Positions 1-6,783 are shown, numbered from the stretch's first letter. The stretch: DNA of 14,500 nt from Acholeplasmataceae bacterium UBA4853 (GCA_002399815.1 DHEJ01000018.1:17977-32476), one strand, 5' to 3'. Notes: generated from the sequence alone by a model not told the origin. Made by a program: numbers and translations.

Positions 1-435
1 GATTCAGCTTGGACATTTCCTGTTGAGGAAGTTTCTAATGATGTTAAAAAGTTACTAGAAGTTACAGAAAATGCATTATGGCAAGGACTTGCTGTTATTA
101 AACCTGGTGCGACTGTGAATCAAATTTCACGTGCAATCGAGTCAAGTATTAAACCTTATGGTTTTGGTATTGTAGAAGAGTTTACTGGTCATGGTATTGG
201 TCAAAGTCTTCATGAAGAACCGGTTGTACCTAATTTTGGTCAAGAAGTCCACACTGTTACATTAAAAGCAGGCATGACATTTTGTGTGGAACCAATGGTT
301 AACTTAGGCACAAAACGTATTAGGATTTTGAAAGATAACTGGACGACTGTAACACAGGATAAACGTATGAGTGCTCATTTTGAACACACGGTCTTAGTAA
401 CCAATGATGGTTATGAAATATTGACCCAAATATAA
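1..435 (+). CDS. map: methionine aminopeptidase, type I (3' part)
   Basis: This is the C-terminal 144 codons of a gene that begins before the window. The open frame runs from base 1, so the GTG near base 115 is an internal Val codon and not a start. The enzyme removes the initiator Met from new proteins in the cytosol and uses two metal ions. Three of the five usual ligands are visible in order: His in the GHGIG motif (codon 64), Glu in CVEPMVN (codon 97) and Glu in FEHTVLV (codon 128). The first codon (Asp in DSAW) probably corresponds to the second metal-binding Asp of the family's GD(S/T) motif. The gene ends 10 bp before infA, whose ribosome site (AAGGAG) overlaps the end of map. The order map-infA-rpmJ-rpsM is typical of Firmicutes. 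Identification is secure; only the 5' end is missing. Confidence 0.95.
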   Translation, partial: DSAWTFPVEEVSNDVKKLLEVTENALWQGLAVIKPGATVNQISRAIESSIKPYGFGIVEEFTGHGIGQSLHEEPVVPNFGQEVHTVTLKAGMTFCVEPMVNLGTKRIRILKDNWTTVTQDKRMSAHFEHTVLVTNDGYEILTQI

Positions 436-445
436 GGAGTAATAC

Positions 446-664
446 ATGGCAAGAGAAGATTTAATTGAAGTTGAAGCCAAGGTAATTGAAGTTCTACCTA
501 ATACAAAATTTAAAGTTGAGCTTGATAACGGTCATACCGTAATCGCTCACGTATCTGGTAAAATCCGTATCAACAACATACGCATTTTACCTGGTGATAA
601 AGTAACTGTTGAATTATCACCATATGACTTAAGTCGCGGTCGTATTACGTACCGTAAAAAATAA
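446..664 (+). CDS. infA: translation initiation factor IF-1
   Basis: IF-1 binds the A site of the 30S subunit during initiation and works with IF-2 and IF-3. The product is 72 residues, the standard bacterial length, and is a single S1-like OB-fold domain. It begins MAREDLIEVEAKVIEVLPN and has the hallmark central stretch GHTVIAHVSGKIR and the C-terminal PYDLSRGRITYR. The ATG lies 7 bases after an AAGGAG ribosome site. The gene sits between map and rpmJ as in Bacillus-type clusters, with a 14-bp gap to rpmJ, so co-transcription is expected. Nothing in it looks unusual. Confidence 0.98.
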   Translation: MAREDLIEVEAKVIEVLPNTKFKVELDNGHTVIAHVSGKIRINNIRILPGDKVTVELSPYDLSRGRITYRKK

Positions 665-678
665 GGAGCTAATAACAC

Positions 679-795
679 ATGAAAGTAAGAGCATCAGTTA
701 AAAAACGTAGTGCCGATGATATCATTGTGCGCCGCAAGGGTCGCGTTTACGTGATCAACAAAAAAAATAAAAGACACAATCAAAGACAAGGTTAA
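679..795 (+). CDS. rpmJ: 50S ribosomal protein L36, zinc-free (C-minus) form
   Basis: This 38-codon gene encodes the smallest protein of the large subunit. The start MKVRASVKK, the central VRRKG and the C-terminal QRQG are family hallmarks, and the length matches 38-residue L36 proteins. Aligned by eye to the standard zinc-ribbon form, Cys11, Cys14 and Cys27 are replaced by Ser, Asp and Asn. Only the His at position 33 remains, so the protein cannot hold the usual Zn2+. This is a C-minus type L36, yet it occupies the ancestral locus between infA and rpsM where the zinc form is often found. A GGAG ribosome site lies 12 bp upstream, with a second AAGGAG at its 3' end serving rpsM. Gene identity is certain; loss of zinc binding is inferred from the missing ligands. 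Confidence 0.97.
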   Translation: MKVRASVKKRSADDIIVRRKGRVYVINKKNKRHNQRQG

Positions 796-807
796 GGAGA
801 TTAAACT

Positions 808-1182
808 ATGGCAAGAATTGCAGGAGTAGATATTCCAACTCAAAAACGAGTCATAATCTCGTTACAGTACATTTATGGAATTGGAGCAAATATTGCACAA
901 GATATTTTAAAGAATGCTAATATTTCTGAAGATATCCGTGTAAAAGATTTAAATGAAGATCAATTAGCAGCAATCCGTAGTGAGATTGCTAAATATACAA
1001 CTGAAGGTGATTTACGTAGAGAAAGAACCTTAGATGTAAAAAGATTAATGGAAATTGGTTCTTATCGCGGTATTAGACACCGTAAAGGATTACCGGTTCG
1101 CGGACAAAACACAAGAAACAATGCCCGTACTAGAAAAGGTAAACCGAAAGCGATAGCCGGAAAGAAGCAGGTAAGTAAATAA
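808..1182 (+). CDS. rpsM: 30S ribosomal protein S13
   Basis: S13 lies in the head of the small subunit, contacts the P-site tRNA and forms bridges to the 50S subunit. The 124-residue product starts MARIAGVDIP and contains the helix-two-turn-helix stretch around IYGIG. It also has the conserved RLMEIGSYRGIRHRKGLPVRG region (about residues 78-99) and the basic TRNNARTRKG followed by a Lys-rich tail that reaches the tRNA. An AAGGAG site lies 7 bp before the ATG. rpsK follows after a 2-bp gap, so the two are almost certainly translated from one message. Length and motifs are ordinary. Confidence 0.98.
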   Translation: MARIAGVDIPTQKRVIISLQYIYGIGANIAQDILKNANISEDIRVKDLNEDQLAAIRSEIAKYTTEGDLRRERTLDVKRLMEIGSYRGIRHRKGLPVRGQNTRNNARTRKGKPKAIAGKKQVSK

Positions 1183-1184
1183 TT

Positions 1185-1577
1185 ATGGCAGCTCAAAAAA
1201 GAAAAACTACTAAAAGAAAAGTAAGAAAACACATTCCACTAGGAATTGCACATATTCATACTACTTTTAATAATACAATTGTTACAATTACAGATCCAGA
1301 AGGAAATGCAATCTCATGGTCAAGCGCTGGTGCACTTGGCATTAAGGGTTCTAGAAAATCAACACCATTTGCTGCACAATTAACTTCCGAAGCTGCTGCT
1401 AAAGCTGCTATGGAAAATGGTATGGCTCGTGTTGAAGTCTTTGTTAAAGGACCTGGTCCTGGTAGAGAGGCTGCTATTAGAAGTTTACAAGCAGCAGGAT
1501 TAGAAATTACAGCGATTAAAGATGTGACGCCAGTTCCGCACAACGGATGCCGTCCTCCAAAACGTCCACGTAACTAA
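1185..1577 (+). CDS. rpsK: 30S ribosomal protein S11
   Basis: S11 belongs to the platform of the 30S subunit and helps shape the mRNA exit region near the 3' end of 16S rRNA. The product has 130 residues with a basic N-terminus followed by GIAHIHTTFNNTIVTITD. It has the SSAGALGIKGSRKSTPFAAQ segment and the conserved C-terminal VTPVPHNGCRPPKRPRN, all diagnostic. It begins 2 bp after rpsM with no clear separate ribosome site apart from the purine-rich end of rpsM, which suggests translational coupling. rpoA follows after a 25-bp gap. Confidence 0.98.
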   Translation: MAAQKRKTTKRKVRKHIPLGIAHIHTTFNNTIVTITDPEGNAISWSSAGALGIKGSRKSTPFAAQLTSEAAAKAAMENGMARVEVFVKGPGPGREAAIRSLQAAGLEITAIKDVTPVPHNGCRPPKRPRN

Positions 1578-1590
1578 TTAATAATTAATA

Positions 1591-1595
1591 GGAGG
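1591..1595 (+). promoter_or_regulatory. ribosome binding site deciding the rpoA GTG start
   Basis: A perfect GGAGG lies 7 bases before GTG at 1603. It fixes this non-ATG codon as the rpoA start, because no in-frame ATG nearby would retain the conserved N-terminus. Confidence 0.85.
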
Positions 1596-1602
1596 TATAC
1601 TT

Positions 1603-2595
1603 GTGAAAGATTTAAAATTTGAAAAACCAACATCCGTAGAAGAAATTTCTCAAGAAGGTTATTTGGGTCGTTTCTTAGTAAAACCACTTGAACGTGGTTA
1701 TGGTTTGACTTTAGGTAATGCACTTAGAAGAGTGCTTCTGTCATCTTTACCTGGAGCAGCGATTGTCAATGTGAAAATTGAGGGTGTAGACCATGAATTC
1801 TCAACTATTGATGGCGTATATGAAGATGTTATGGGAATCGTCTTAAATTTAAAAAGAGTCGTTTTCTCTGTTGATTCACAAGATCCACATTATGAACAAA
1901 AATTAGAAATCTATGCTGAAGGACCAACAAAGGTTACTGCAGGTGATTTCAATTTAGTTGATAATATTGAAGTTATTAACAAAGATCAACATATCGCAAC
2001 CCTTGCAGAAGGTGCGAAGTTATCTATGACTGTGACTGTGAGACGTGGTATCGGTTATGTACCAGCTGAACAAAACAAACAATTCTCAAAATATGAAGTT
2101 GGTGTGATCCCAATTGATTCACTTTATACACCAGTTGAACGTGTAATCTACAGTGTAGAAAAAACACGTGGTGATTTAGATGAATTAACAATGGAAATTG
2201 AAACAAATGGTGCGATTAAAGCAAAAGAAGCTTTAGCACTTGCATCTAAGATGCTTGTGGATTATTTCCAAACACTTGTTCAACTATCTGATCAAGCATC
2301 ATCTTACGATTTCATTAGAGAAGTCGAAGAAGAACCAACAAGTAAAAAGTCAGATACTAAGATTGAACAATTAGACTTATCAGTTAGATTATTCAACTCA
2401 CTTAAGAGAAGTGGTATCACGACTGTTGGTGAATTAATGAAGTTAAGTGAAGAAGAAGTTATGCGCTTACGTTCATTAGGTAGAAAATCATTTAAAGAAT
2501 TAAAAGATAAATTAGCAGAACATGGACTTGAATTTGAACACACTGCATCAAAAGATGCTAAGTTCGAATTTGAATCAGACGAAGATAAGGAGTAA
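1603..2595 (+). CDS. rpoA: DNA-directed RNA polymerase, alpha subunit
   Basis: The alpha subunit dimerises to nucleate RNA polymerase assembly and contacts upstream promoter DNA and activators. The 330-residue product has the N-terminal assembly domain (about residues 1-235) with GYGLTLGNALRRVLLSSLPG and a VRRGIGYVPAE segment. An acidic linker (about 240-256) follows, then the C-terminal HhH domain (about 258-315). In that domain VRLFNSLKR keeps the Arg (residue 262) and Asn (265) that in other bacteria read UP-element DNA, and LGRKSFKELKDKL supplies the second half of the binding surface. The C-terminus is acidic. Translation begins at GTG behind a strong GGAGG. Position between rpsK and rplQ is the canonical alpha-operon order. 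Confidence 0.98.
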   Translation: MKDLKFEKPTSVEEISQEGYLGRFLVKPLERGYGLTLGNALRRVLLSSLPGAAIVNVKIEGVDHEFSTIDGVYEDVMGIVLNLKRVVFSVDSQDPHYEQKLEIYAEGPTKVTAGDFNLVDNIEVINKDQHIATLAEGAKLSMTVTVRRGIGYVPAEQNKQFSKYEVGVIPIDSLYTPVERVIYSVEKTRGDLDELTMEIETNGAIKAKEALALASKMLVDYFQTLVQLSDQASSYDFIREVEEEPTSKKSDTKIEQLDLSVRLFNSLKRSGITTVGELMKLSEEEVMRLRSLGRKSFKELKDKLAEHGLEFEHTASKDAKFEFESDEDKE

Positions 2596-2600
2596 TAATT

Positions 2601-2960
2601 ATGGCAATACCATCAAGACTTCGTCGTACAACAGATCAAAGAGAAGCATTATTACGTGACTTAGTCACAGACTTAATCATCAACGATCGTATTACGACTA
2701 CAGAAGCAAAAGCAAAATCACTACAAAGAGTTGCTGACAAAATGGTCACTTTAGCTAAAAAAGGAACACTTGCTGCAAGAAGACAAGCTGCAGAAACTGT
2801 TCGTTTTGAAGAAGTTAAAGAAGGACAAAATGCGCTTCAAAAACTGTTTTCAGAGATTGCACCACGTTATATGGAACGTAGTGGTGGATACACAAGAATC
2901 ATTAAAACAGTACCTCGCCGTGGGGATTCAGCACCGATGGCAATTATCGAATTTATTTAA
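2601..2960 (+). CDS. rplQ: 50S ribosomal protein L17
   Basis: L17 sits near the peptide exit tunnel of the large subunit. The 119-residue product matches the family: a basic N-terminus (RLRRTTDQREALLRDLVTDL), the segment RITTTEAKAKSLQRVADKM, and the C-terminal GYTRIIKTVPRRGDSAPMAIIEF. It starts 5 bp after rpoA, behind AAGGAG. It is the last gene of the ribosomal transcription unit: an intrinsic terminator follows within 10 bp. In many Firmicutes the ecfA1-ecfA2-ecfT-truA cluster comes directly after rplQ; here about 7.3 kb separates them. Confidence 0.98.
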   Translation: MAIPSRLRRTTDQREALLRDLVTDLIINDRITTTEAKAKSLQRVADKMVTLAKKGTLAARRQAAETVRFEEVKEGQNALQKLFSEIAPRYMERSGGYTRIIKTVPRRGDSAPMAIIEFI

Positions 2961-2969
2961 GTTGATATG

Positions 2970-2995
2970 AAAACTCCTTCTCAAGGAGTTTTTTA
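2970..2995 (+). terminator. intrinsic terminator after rplQ
   Basis: AAAACTCCTT and AAGGAGTTTT form a perfect 10-bp stem around a 3-base loop (CTC). The stem runs into a T-rich tail (2989-2995). It ends the ribosomal/rpoA operon. Confidence 0.9.
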
Positions 2996-3112
2996 TTTAT
3001 CAAAATTTAGTTACTTTATATGTTGATATGATACTTTATAAAGTTATTTTTATGATTTGAATAAGGGTCTATTGATGCAGTCGAATCTTTCATAAAATGT
3101 TATTTTACTAAG

Positions 3113-3171
3113 TGAGTATTCATAATAATTATCAAAATACATGCTATAATATGAGTATTAAAATACATGTA
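3113..3171 (+). promoter_or_regulatory. promoter with duplicated motifs, upstream of the one-TM protein gene
   Basis: TATAAT at 3145-3150, preceded by TG at 3142-3143, makes an extended -10; no good -35 is visible. Two motifs occur twice around it: TGAGTATT at 3113-3120 and 3152-3159, and AAAATACATG at 3134-3143 and 3160-3169. The second pair is contiguous and contains the inverted repeat GTATT-AA-AATAC (3155-3166) and the palindrome TACATGTA (3164-3171), near the expected transcription start. This could be an operator, but A/T-rich DNA makes such patterns cheap. Nothing else was recognised in the 230-bp gap from 2961 to 3190 apart from the rplQ terminator. Confidence 0.6.
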
Positions 3172-3190
3172 ACTGTGGGAGGGATATGTT

Positions 3191-3844
3191 ATGTCAGTAA
3201 CCAATGGCTTTAATTTACTAGAGTTTAGCACCTATGGTATGCTCGAGTGGGCTTTTGTTGTAGTAGTAGGACTCTTTTTAATATTTTTAGTGATCATATT
3301 ACCAATAATGACTTTTAAGAAACGTAAAAAGACATATAAAGTAGCAGAGGTTAAACCAGTTTTATCTAGTGGTAATAAGAAAAACGTCTTATATAAGGCA
3401 GACACTGGGGAATCTGTATTATTTTCAAATGGAAATGCATGGTTTATTAATACCCAAGGTCAAACTGAACATTTCAAAGCGGTAGAAGGAAAGGATGTTA
3501 TCTTATCTGGTAAAGTCATTTATTTAACAAAGGATGTTAAAAAAATAACTATTACACAAGATAAAGATGAAATCATTAAACGTAGTGCTTATGAAAGACA
3601 ATATGTTACCTTCGATTTTCTAACACAAAATGAAGTTAAATTAGGTCAAAAATCATTCTTAACAGAAAGAGAAATTGGACATCGTAAAGCACTTCAACAA
3701 CAAGCGTTAGAAACTGAACGAAAAGCTCAAGATTTAGCTGAGAAAAAAGCATCTAAAATTCAAAAGAAAGCTGACAAGGCTTTTGAAAAAGAAGAAAAAA
3801 AAGCTTTAGCACTTGAACGTAAACAAAAGAAGAACGAAGAATAA
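3191..3844 (+). CDS. one-TM membrane-anchored protein with charged C-terminal coiled coil, unknown function
   Basis: I do not recognise a family. The 217-residue product has a short N-terminus (1-18) and one strongly hydrophobic segment (about 19-41, rich in Val, Leu, Ile, Phe). A KKRKK cluster right after it predicts by the positive-inside rule that the rest is cytoplasmic. Residues about 45-130 look like a small beta-rich domain: alternating hydrophobic strands with GNAWFIN, DVILSGKVIYL and KKITITQDKDE. Residues about 155-217 are almost wholly Lys, Glu, Ala, Gln and Arg, and should form a long helix or coiled coil. The ATG sits 7 bp behind GGGAGGG. The gene has its own promoter and a strong terminator, so it is probably monocistronic. 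It could be a scaffold tethering cytosolic partners to the membrane, but that is speculation. Confidence 0.85.
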   Translation: MSVTNGFNLLEFSTYGMLEWAFVVVVGLFLIFLVIILPIMTFKKRKKTYKVAEVKPVLSSGNKKNVLYKADTGESVLFSNGNAWFINTQGQTEHFKAVEGKDVILSGKVIYLTKDVKKITITQDKDEIIKRSAYERQYVTFDFLTQNEVKLGQKSFLTEREIGHRKALQQQALETERKAQDLAEKKASKIQKKADKAFEKEEKKALALERKQKKNEE

Positions 3845-3856
3845 TTAAGTTTTAAT

Positions 3857-3893
3857 GAAACCTTAGAGTAATCACTTTAAGGTTTCTTTTTTC
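3857..3893 (+). terminator. intrinsic terminator after the one-TM protein gene
   Basis: A 13-bp stem (3857-3869 with 3874-3886, one G-U pair) closes an AATC loop and runs into a T-rich tail at 3883-3893. It isolates this gene from the lipoprotein gene downstream. Confidence 0.9.
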
Positions 3894-3911
3894 TTGATTA
3901 AACCACACATG

Positions 3912-3940
3912 TTTAGACTATCTTTAATTTATGTTAAAAT
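3912..3940 (+). promoter_or_regulatory. promoter of the lipoprotein nuclease gene
   Basis: A -35-like TTTAGA (3912-3917) lies 17 bp before TAAAAT (3935-3940), which is preceded by TG at 3932-3933 (extended -10). The start codon is 37 bp downstream. An AAGGAG ribosome site at 3965-3970 follows an A/T-only stretch. Confidence 0.65.
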
Positions 3941-3977
3941 AGGTCATAGGTTATATATATAAAAAAGGAGTAAGAGG

Positions 3978-6230
3978 ATGAAAAAAATAAGTTTATTGAT
4001 GATGATACTAGCACTTCTTTTAAGTTTAGCAGGGTGTTTTATTTTAGTAACTAAACCGGTTGCACCAAAGTATAGTGTTTCATTTAATACTATGGAAGGA
4101 GAGTCATTAAGTGATGTAGTTATTTCAAGTGATGAAGTACCTAACTTTAATGAAACACAAATACCGATTAAAGCAGGTCACACATTCTTAGGATGGTATT
4201 ACGATTTTGGTTACCAACAAAGGTTTGATCAAGAAACCCCACTTACAAGTGATCTTTTATTGTATGCAAAGTGGGAAGTGCATTTATTTAATATAACATT
4301 TCATGATACATTAAATGATGTTTCAATTACCAGACAAGTAGCATACAATGAACAAGCCATTTTAGAGGTCTTTACACATGAAGGCTATGAGTTATCATAT
4401 TATTATGAAACAAACGATTTAGAGCCTTTTGACTTTGATTTAGGGATAACCAGAGCGTATGATCTATATACTAAATGGGTCGTGAAATCTGGTTATATAC
4501 GCATTTTATTTGAGACAAATGGGGGTAATGATTTAGATGAACATATAATCTTAAAAGATACCTTACTTTCAAAACCTACAACCCCAATTAAGGGAAACAG
4601 TGTTTTTGCAGGATGGTATACCAATAGTGATTTTACAACGATATTTGATTTTGAAACACCAGTAAGTACAGATATTACATTATATGCAAAATGGATTAGC
4701 CAAGTTGAAAGAGATTATGAAATTAATGAGGATACCTTAAGTTGGAATAGTCAGGCGGATGCTTTATTCTATGATGTTTATTTAGGTAAAGATGCTGTCG
4801 ACCCAATTAGTGTTACAACAAACTTTATTGATTTAAAGCCTTATGAACAAACCCTTTTAGAAAAAACCTTAATAGAGGTTTATATCGTGTATGAAACCTA
4901 TGAAAGTCATTTATTGTTTGATTTAAATGTCATGTATGAGGATGATGCACTACTTTATCAAACAGGGTTTGAAGGACCTAAGTTTCCACCTTCTACAACC
5001 TATAATAATAATGTCACTCCAAAGTATGTTGGTGATGAAGGTTATAAGTGGTTTATAATTAATGGCTCACCTTCAACAAGAACTCCACTAGCTGGTGAAC
5101 AAAGCTTACAACTTAGATGGTATAGTAGTTCAACAAATACGCCATCTTTAGAAATGGATTTTACATTATCAGGTGTTAAAAAGTTAGAATTTAAAGCGAA
5201 ATCAGCAGATCATGATTTAAAGGTCTTATATGAAGTAGATGGTGTATTAAATACCAATGAAGTGATCTTTGATTTAACTGGGGTAACAACACACTATGAG
5301 ATTATGATTAATCAAACAGGTGCCGTAAAAATTAGATTTGAACTGGTAAAGGTTTCTAATGAAATAGGAAGACCGGTATATATTGATGATTTAGTAGTTT
5401 ATGGTTTTAGCCTAGATAAAACATTAATTGAAGTAGTTGATGAGGTTACATTACCAGATGAGGCTGACTTATTAGCACTTAAAAATCAGTTTGAAAGTGA
5501 CCGCAGTAAATTAGATGCACCTACCTACTTACCGTTATCAGTAGAAGGTATTAGTAACTATTATGCATCCTTAAATGGATTAACTGGTAATGAATTTAAA
5601 ACCAAATTAAGACAAATTACATCATCTAATCATGAACGATTAATTTCTTATGGTGAAGCAAGATTTGTTTTAGAGTTATCAGATTTAGTGACTAAGGATT
5701 CAAAAACATATTTAGATGGTATTTACTCTGGTCATGAAATTGTTAGATACTGGGATGGTGGTAGTACTTGGGCAAGAGAACACGTATGGCCAAACTCAAG
5801 ATTAGCCACTCCTAGAGTTGGTAATAGCGATAAAAATATTGCATCTGATGTACATAATTTAAGAGCGATTAATCCGTCTGTAAATAGTTCTAGATCAAAT
5901 AGATATTTTACAAATGGGACTAGCTATGGATTAGTAGGTAGTCAGATGTATTATCCAGGGGATCAATATAAAGGTGATGTAGCAAGAATCTTATTTTATA
6001 TGGTTACTAGATATAGTGATGTTTTAATCTTAAGAAGTACGAATATTATTGATAGTGCTTATACAAGTGAAGGTGCAGTCATGGGGTTACTGGATGTTTT
6101 ATTAACCTGGCATGAGTTAGATCCAGTTTCAGAATTTGAAATACACCGTAACCAAGTAATCTATGGCTATCAAGGTAATAGAAATCCATTTATAGATCGT
6201 CCGGAGTATGTTAATGTCTACTTTGGTTAA
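3978..6230 (+). CDS. surface lipoprotein with Listeria-Bacteroides-type repeats and a C-terminal endonuclease I domain
   Basis: This is a 750-residue predicted extracellular nuclease. Residues 1-20 form a lipoprotein signal: a KK N-terminus, a hydrophobic core and lipobox LAGC with Cys20 as the lipid site. Residues about 31-241 hold three units of the Listeria-Bacteroides (Flg_new/InlB B-repeat-like) type; units 1 and 3 end in LLLYAKW and ITLYAKW, and unit 2 is degenerate. Residues about 242-320 look fibronectin-like. Residues about 323-476 look like a beta-sandwich resembling ligand-binding modules, ending VYIDDLVVYG. The C-terminal part (about 495-750) matches the endonuclease I family (PF04231). 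It has REHVWPNS (600-607, likely catalytic His602), SDVHNLRAINPSVNSSRSNR (623-642), WHELDPVSEFEIHRN (711-725) and GNRNPFIDRPE (733-743). Its likely job is degrading external DNA or RNA for nucleotide salvage. tag overlaps its 3' end by 17 bp, so the two are probably co-transcribed. Confidence 0.9.
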   Translation: MKKISLLMMILALLLSLAGCFILVTKPVAPKYSVSFNTMEGESLSDVVISSDEVPNFNETQIPIKAGHTFLGWYYDFGYQQRFDQETPLTSDLLLYAKWEVHLFNITFHDTLNDVSITRQVAYNEQAILEVFTHEGYELSYYYETNDLEPFDFDLGITRAYDLYTKWVVKSGYIRILFETNGGNDLDEHIILKDTLLSKPTTPIKGNSVFAGWYTNSDFTTIFDFETPVSTDITLYAKWISQVERDYEINEDTLSWNSQADALFYDVYLGKDAVDPISVTTNFIDLKPYEQTLLEKTLIEVYIVYETYESHLLFDLNVMYEDDALLYQTGFEGPKFPPSTTYNNNVTPKYVGDEGYKWFIINGSPSTRTPLAGEQSLQLRWYSSSTNTPSLEMDFTLSGVKKLEFKAKSADHDLKVLYEVDGVLNTNEVIFDLTGVTTHYEIMINQTGAVKIRFELVKVSNEIGRPVYIDDLVVYGFSLDKTLIEVVDEVTLPDEADLLALKNQFESDRSKLDAPTYLPLSVEGISNYYASLNGLTGNEFKTKLRQITSSNHERLISYGEARFVLELSDLVTKDSKTYLDGIYSGHEIVRYWDGGSTWAREHVWPNSRLATPRVGNSDKNIASDVHNLRAINPSVNSSRSNRYFTNGTSYGLVGSQMYYPGDQYKGDVARILFYMVTRYSDVLILRSTNIIDSAYTSEGAVMGLLDVLLTWHELDPVSEFEIHRNQVIYGYQGNRNPFIDRPEYVNVYFG
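4068..4700 (+). repeat. three protein-level repeats in the lipoprotein nuclease
   Basis: Three consecutive units of about 70 codons each (residues about 31-101, 102-170, 171-241) share a beta-grasp-like pattern ending in a Tyr-x-Lys-Trp motif. Units 1 and 3 are close (GWYYD with LLLYAKW, GWYTN with ITLYAKW). Unit 2 keeps only LYTKW and the spacing. Such repeats usually act as surface stalks or adhesive modules. Confidence 0.75.
6203..6206 (+). promoter_or_regulatory. ribosome binding site deciding the tag start
   Basis: GGAG inside the end of the nuclease gene lies 7 bp before ATG 6214 but only 1 bp before ATG 6208. This favours 6214 as the tag start. Confidence 0.6.
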
Positions 6231-6783
6231 TCGTTGTTCCTGGGCATTAAAAGATGATGTTATGATGAAGTATCATGATCTAGAATGGGGAAAACCAGTA
6301 AGAAATGATTTAGAGTTATTTAGTAAACTCATGCAAGACTGTTTTCAAGCAGGACTTTCTTGGTCAATTATTTTAAATAAAAGAGATAACTTTTTAAAGG
6401 CATTTGATCATTTTAATCCATATATTGTTAAGGATTATGATCAAGATAAGATAGCAGAGTTATTACTTAATGAGGGTATTGTTAGAAATAAGTTAAAAAT
6501 AAACGCTATAGTTCATAATGCTTTATGTTTTGTTAAGCATTTTAGTCAAGAAGGTAGTTTTTCGCACTTTATTTGGAAGTATTCAAATAATCAGACAATT
6601 GATCATAAACTTGAATCATTACAGGATATGAAAACAACTTCCATGATTTCAGATCAAATGAGTAAGGATTTAAAAAAGTTAGGATTTAAGTTTGTAGGGT
6701 CTACAGTGATTTACGCGTTTTTACAGGCAGTTGGCGTTTATAATGATCATTTAGTTACATGCTTTTGTCATAAGAAGTATTGA
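6214..6783 (+). CDS. tag: DNA-3-methyladenine glycosylase I
   Basis: Tag excises 3-methyladenine from alkylated DNA as the first step of base-excision repair. The 189-residue product (from ATG 6214; ATG 6208 would add two residues) has RCSWA, the YHDLEWG motif and QAGLSW, plus LKKLGFKFVGSTV and the C-terminal NDHLVTC, all family hallmarks. The four structural zinc ligands of E. coli Tag (Cys4, His17, His175, Cys179) are present as Cys8, His21, His179 and Cys183. Base-stacking aromatics corresponding to Tyr16, Trp21 and Trp46 are kept (Tyr20, Trp25, Trp50). The base-contacting Glu38 of E. coli aligns with Asp42, a conservative but notable change. The gene begins inside the nuclease gene, so translation is probably coupled. 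It ends in TGA, which shows that UGA is a stop codon. Confidence 0.93.
   Translation: MSTLVNRCSWALKDDVMMKYHDLEWGKPVRNDLELFSKLMQDCFQAGLSWSIILNKRDNFLKAFDHFNPYIVKDYDQDKIAELLLNEGIVRNKLKINAIVHNALCFVKHFSQEGSFSHFIWKYSNNQTIDHKLESLQDMKTTSMISDQMSKDLKKLGFKFVGSTVIYAFLQAVGVYNDHLVTCFCHKKY

Noticed and set aside
115..117. GTG as a start for a separate 106-codon protein
   Set aside because: The frame is open from base 1 and the upstream residues (DSAWTFPV) fit methionine aminopeptidase, so this is an internal codon.
1256..1543. 95-codon open frame on the minus strand inside rpsK
   Set aside because: It is wholly antisense to a conserved ribosomal gene, has no ribosome site, and its composition is that of a reverse-strand shadow.
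2024..2543. Two minus-strand open frames inside rpoA (2024-2206 and 2304-2543)
   Set aside because: Both are antisense to rpoA and lack ribosome sites or recognisable protein features.
2770..2970. 66-codon + frame overlapping rplQ
   Set aside because: An out-of-frame shadow of rplQ, with no ribosome site and no motif.
3012..3040. Direct repeats of ACTTTATA and GTTGATATGA near the rplQ terminator
   Set aside because: They are short and A/T-rich and match no known site; they do not resemble attachment sites or target-site duplications because no matching copy was seen at the far end of the accessory block.
3950..3963. A/T palindrome before the lipoprotein gene, considered as an operator
   Set aside because: It is a simple TA run in very A/T-rich DNA with no second copy or flanking specificity.
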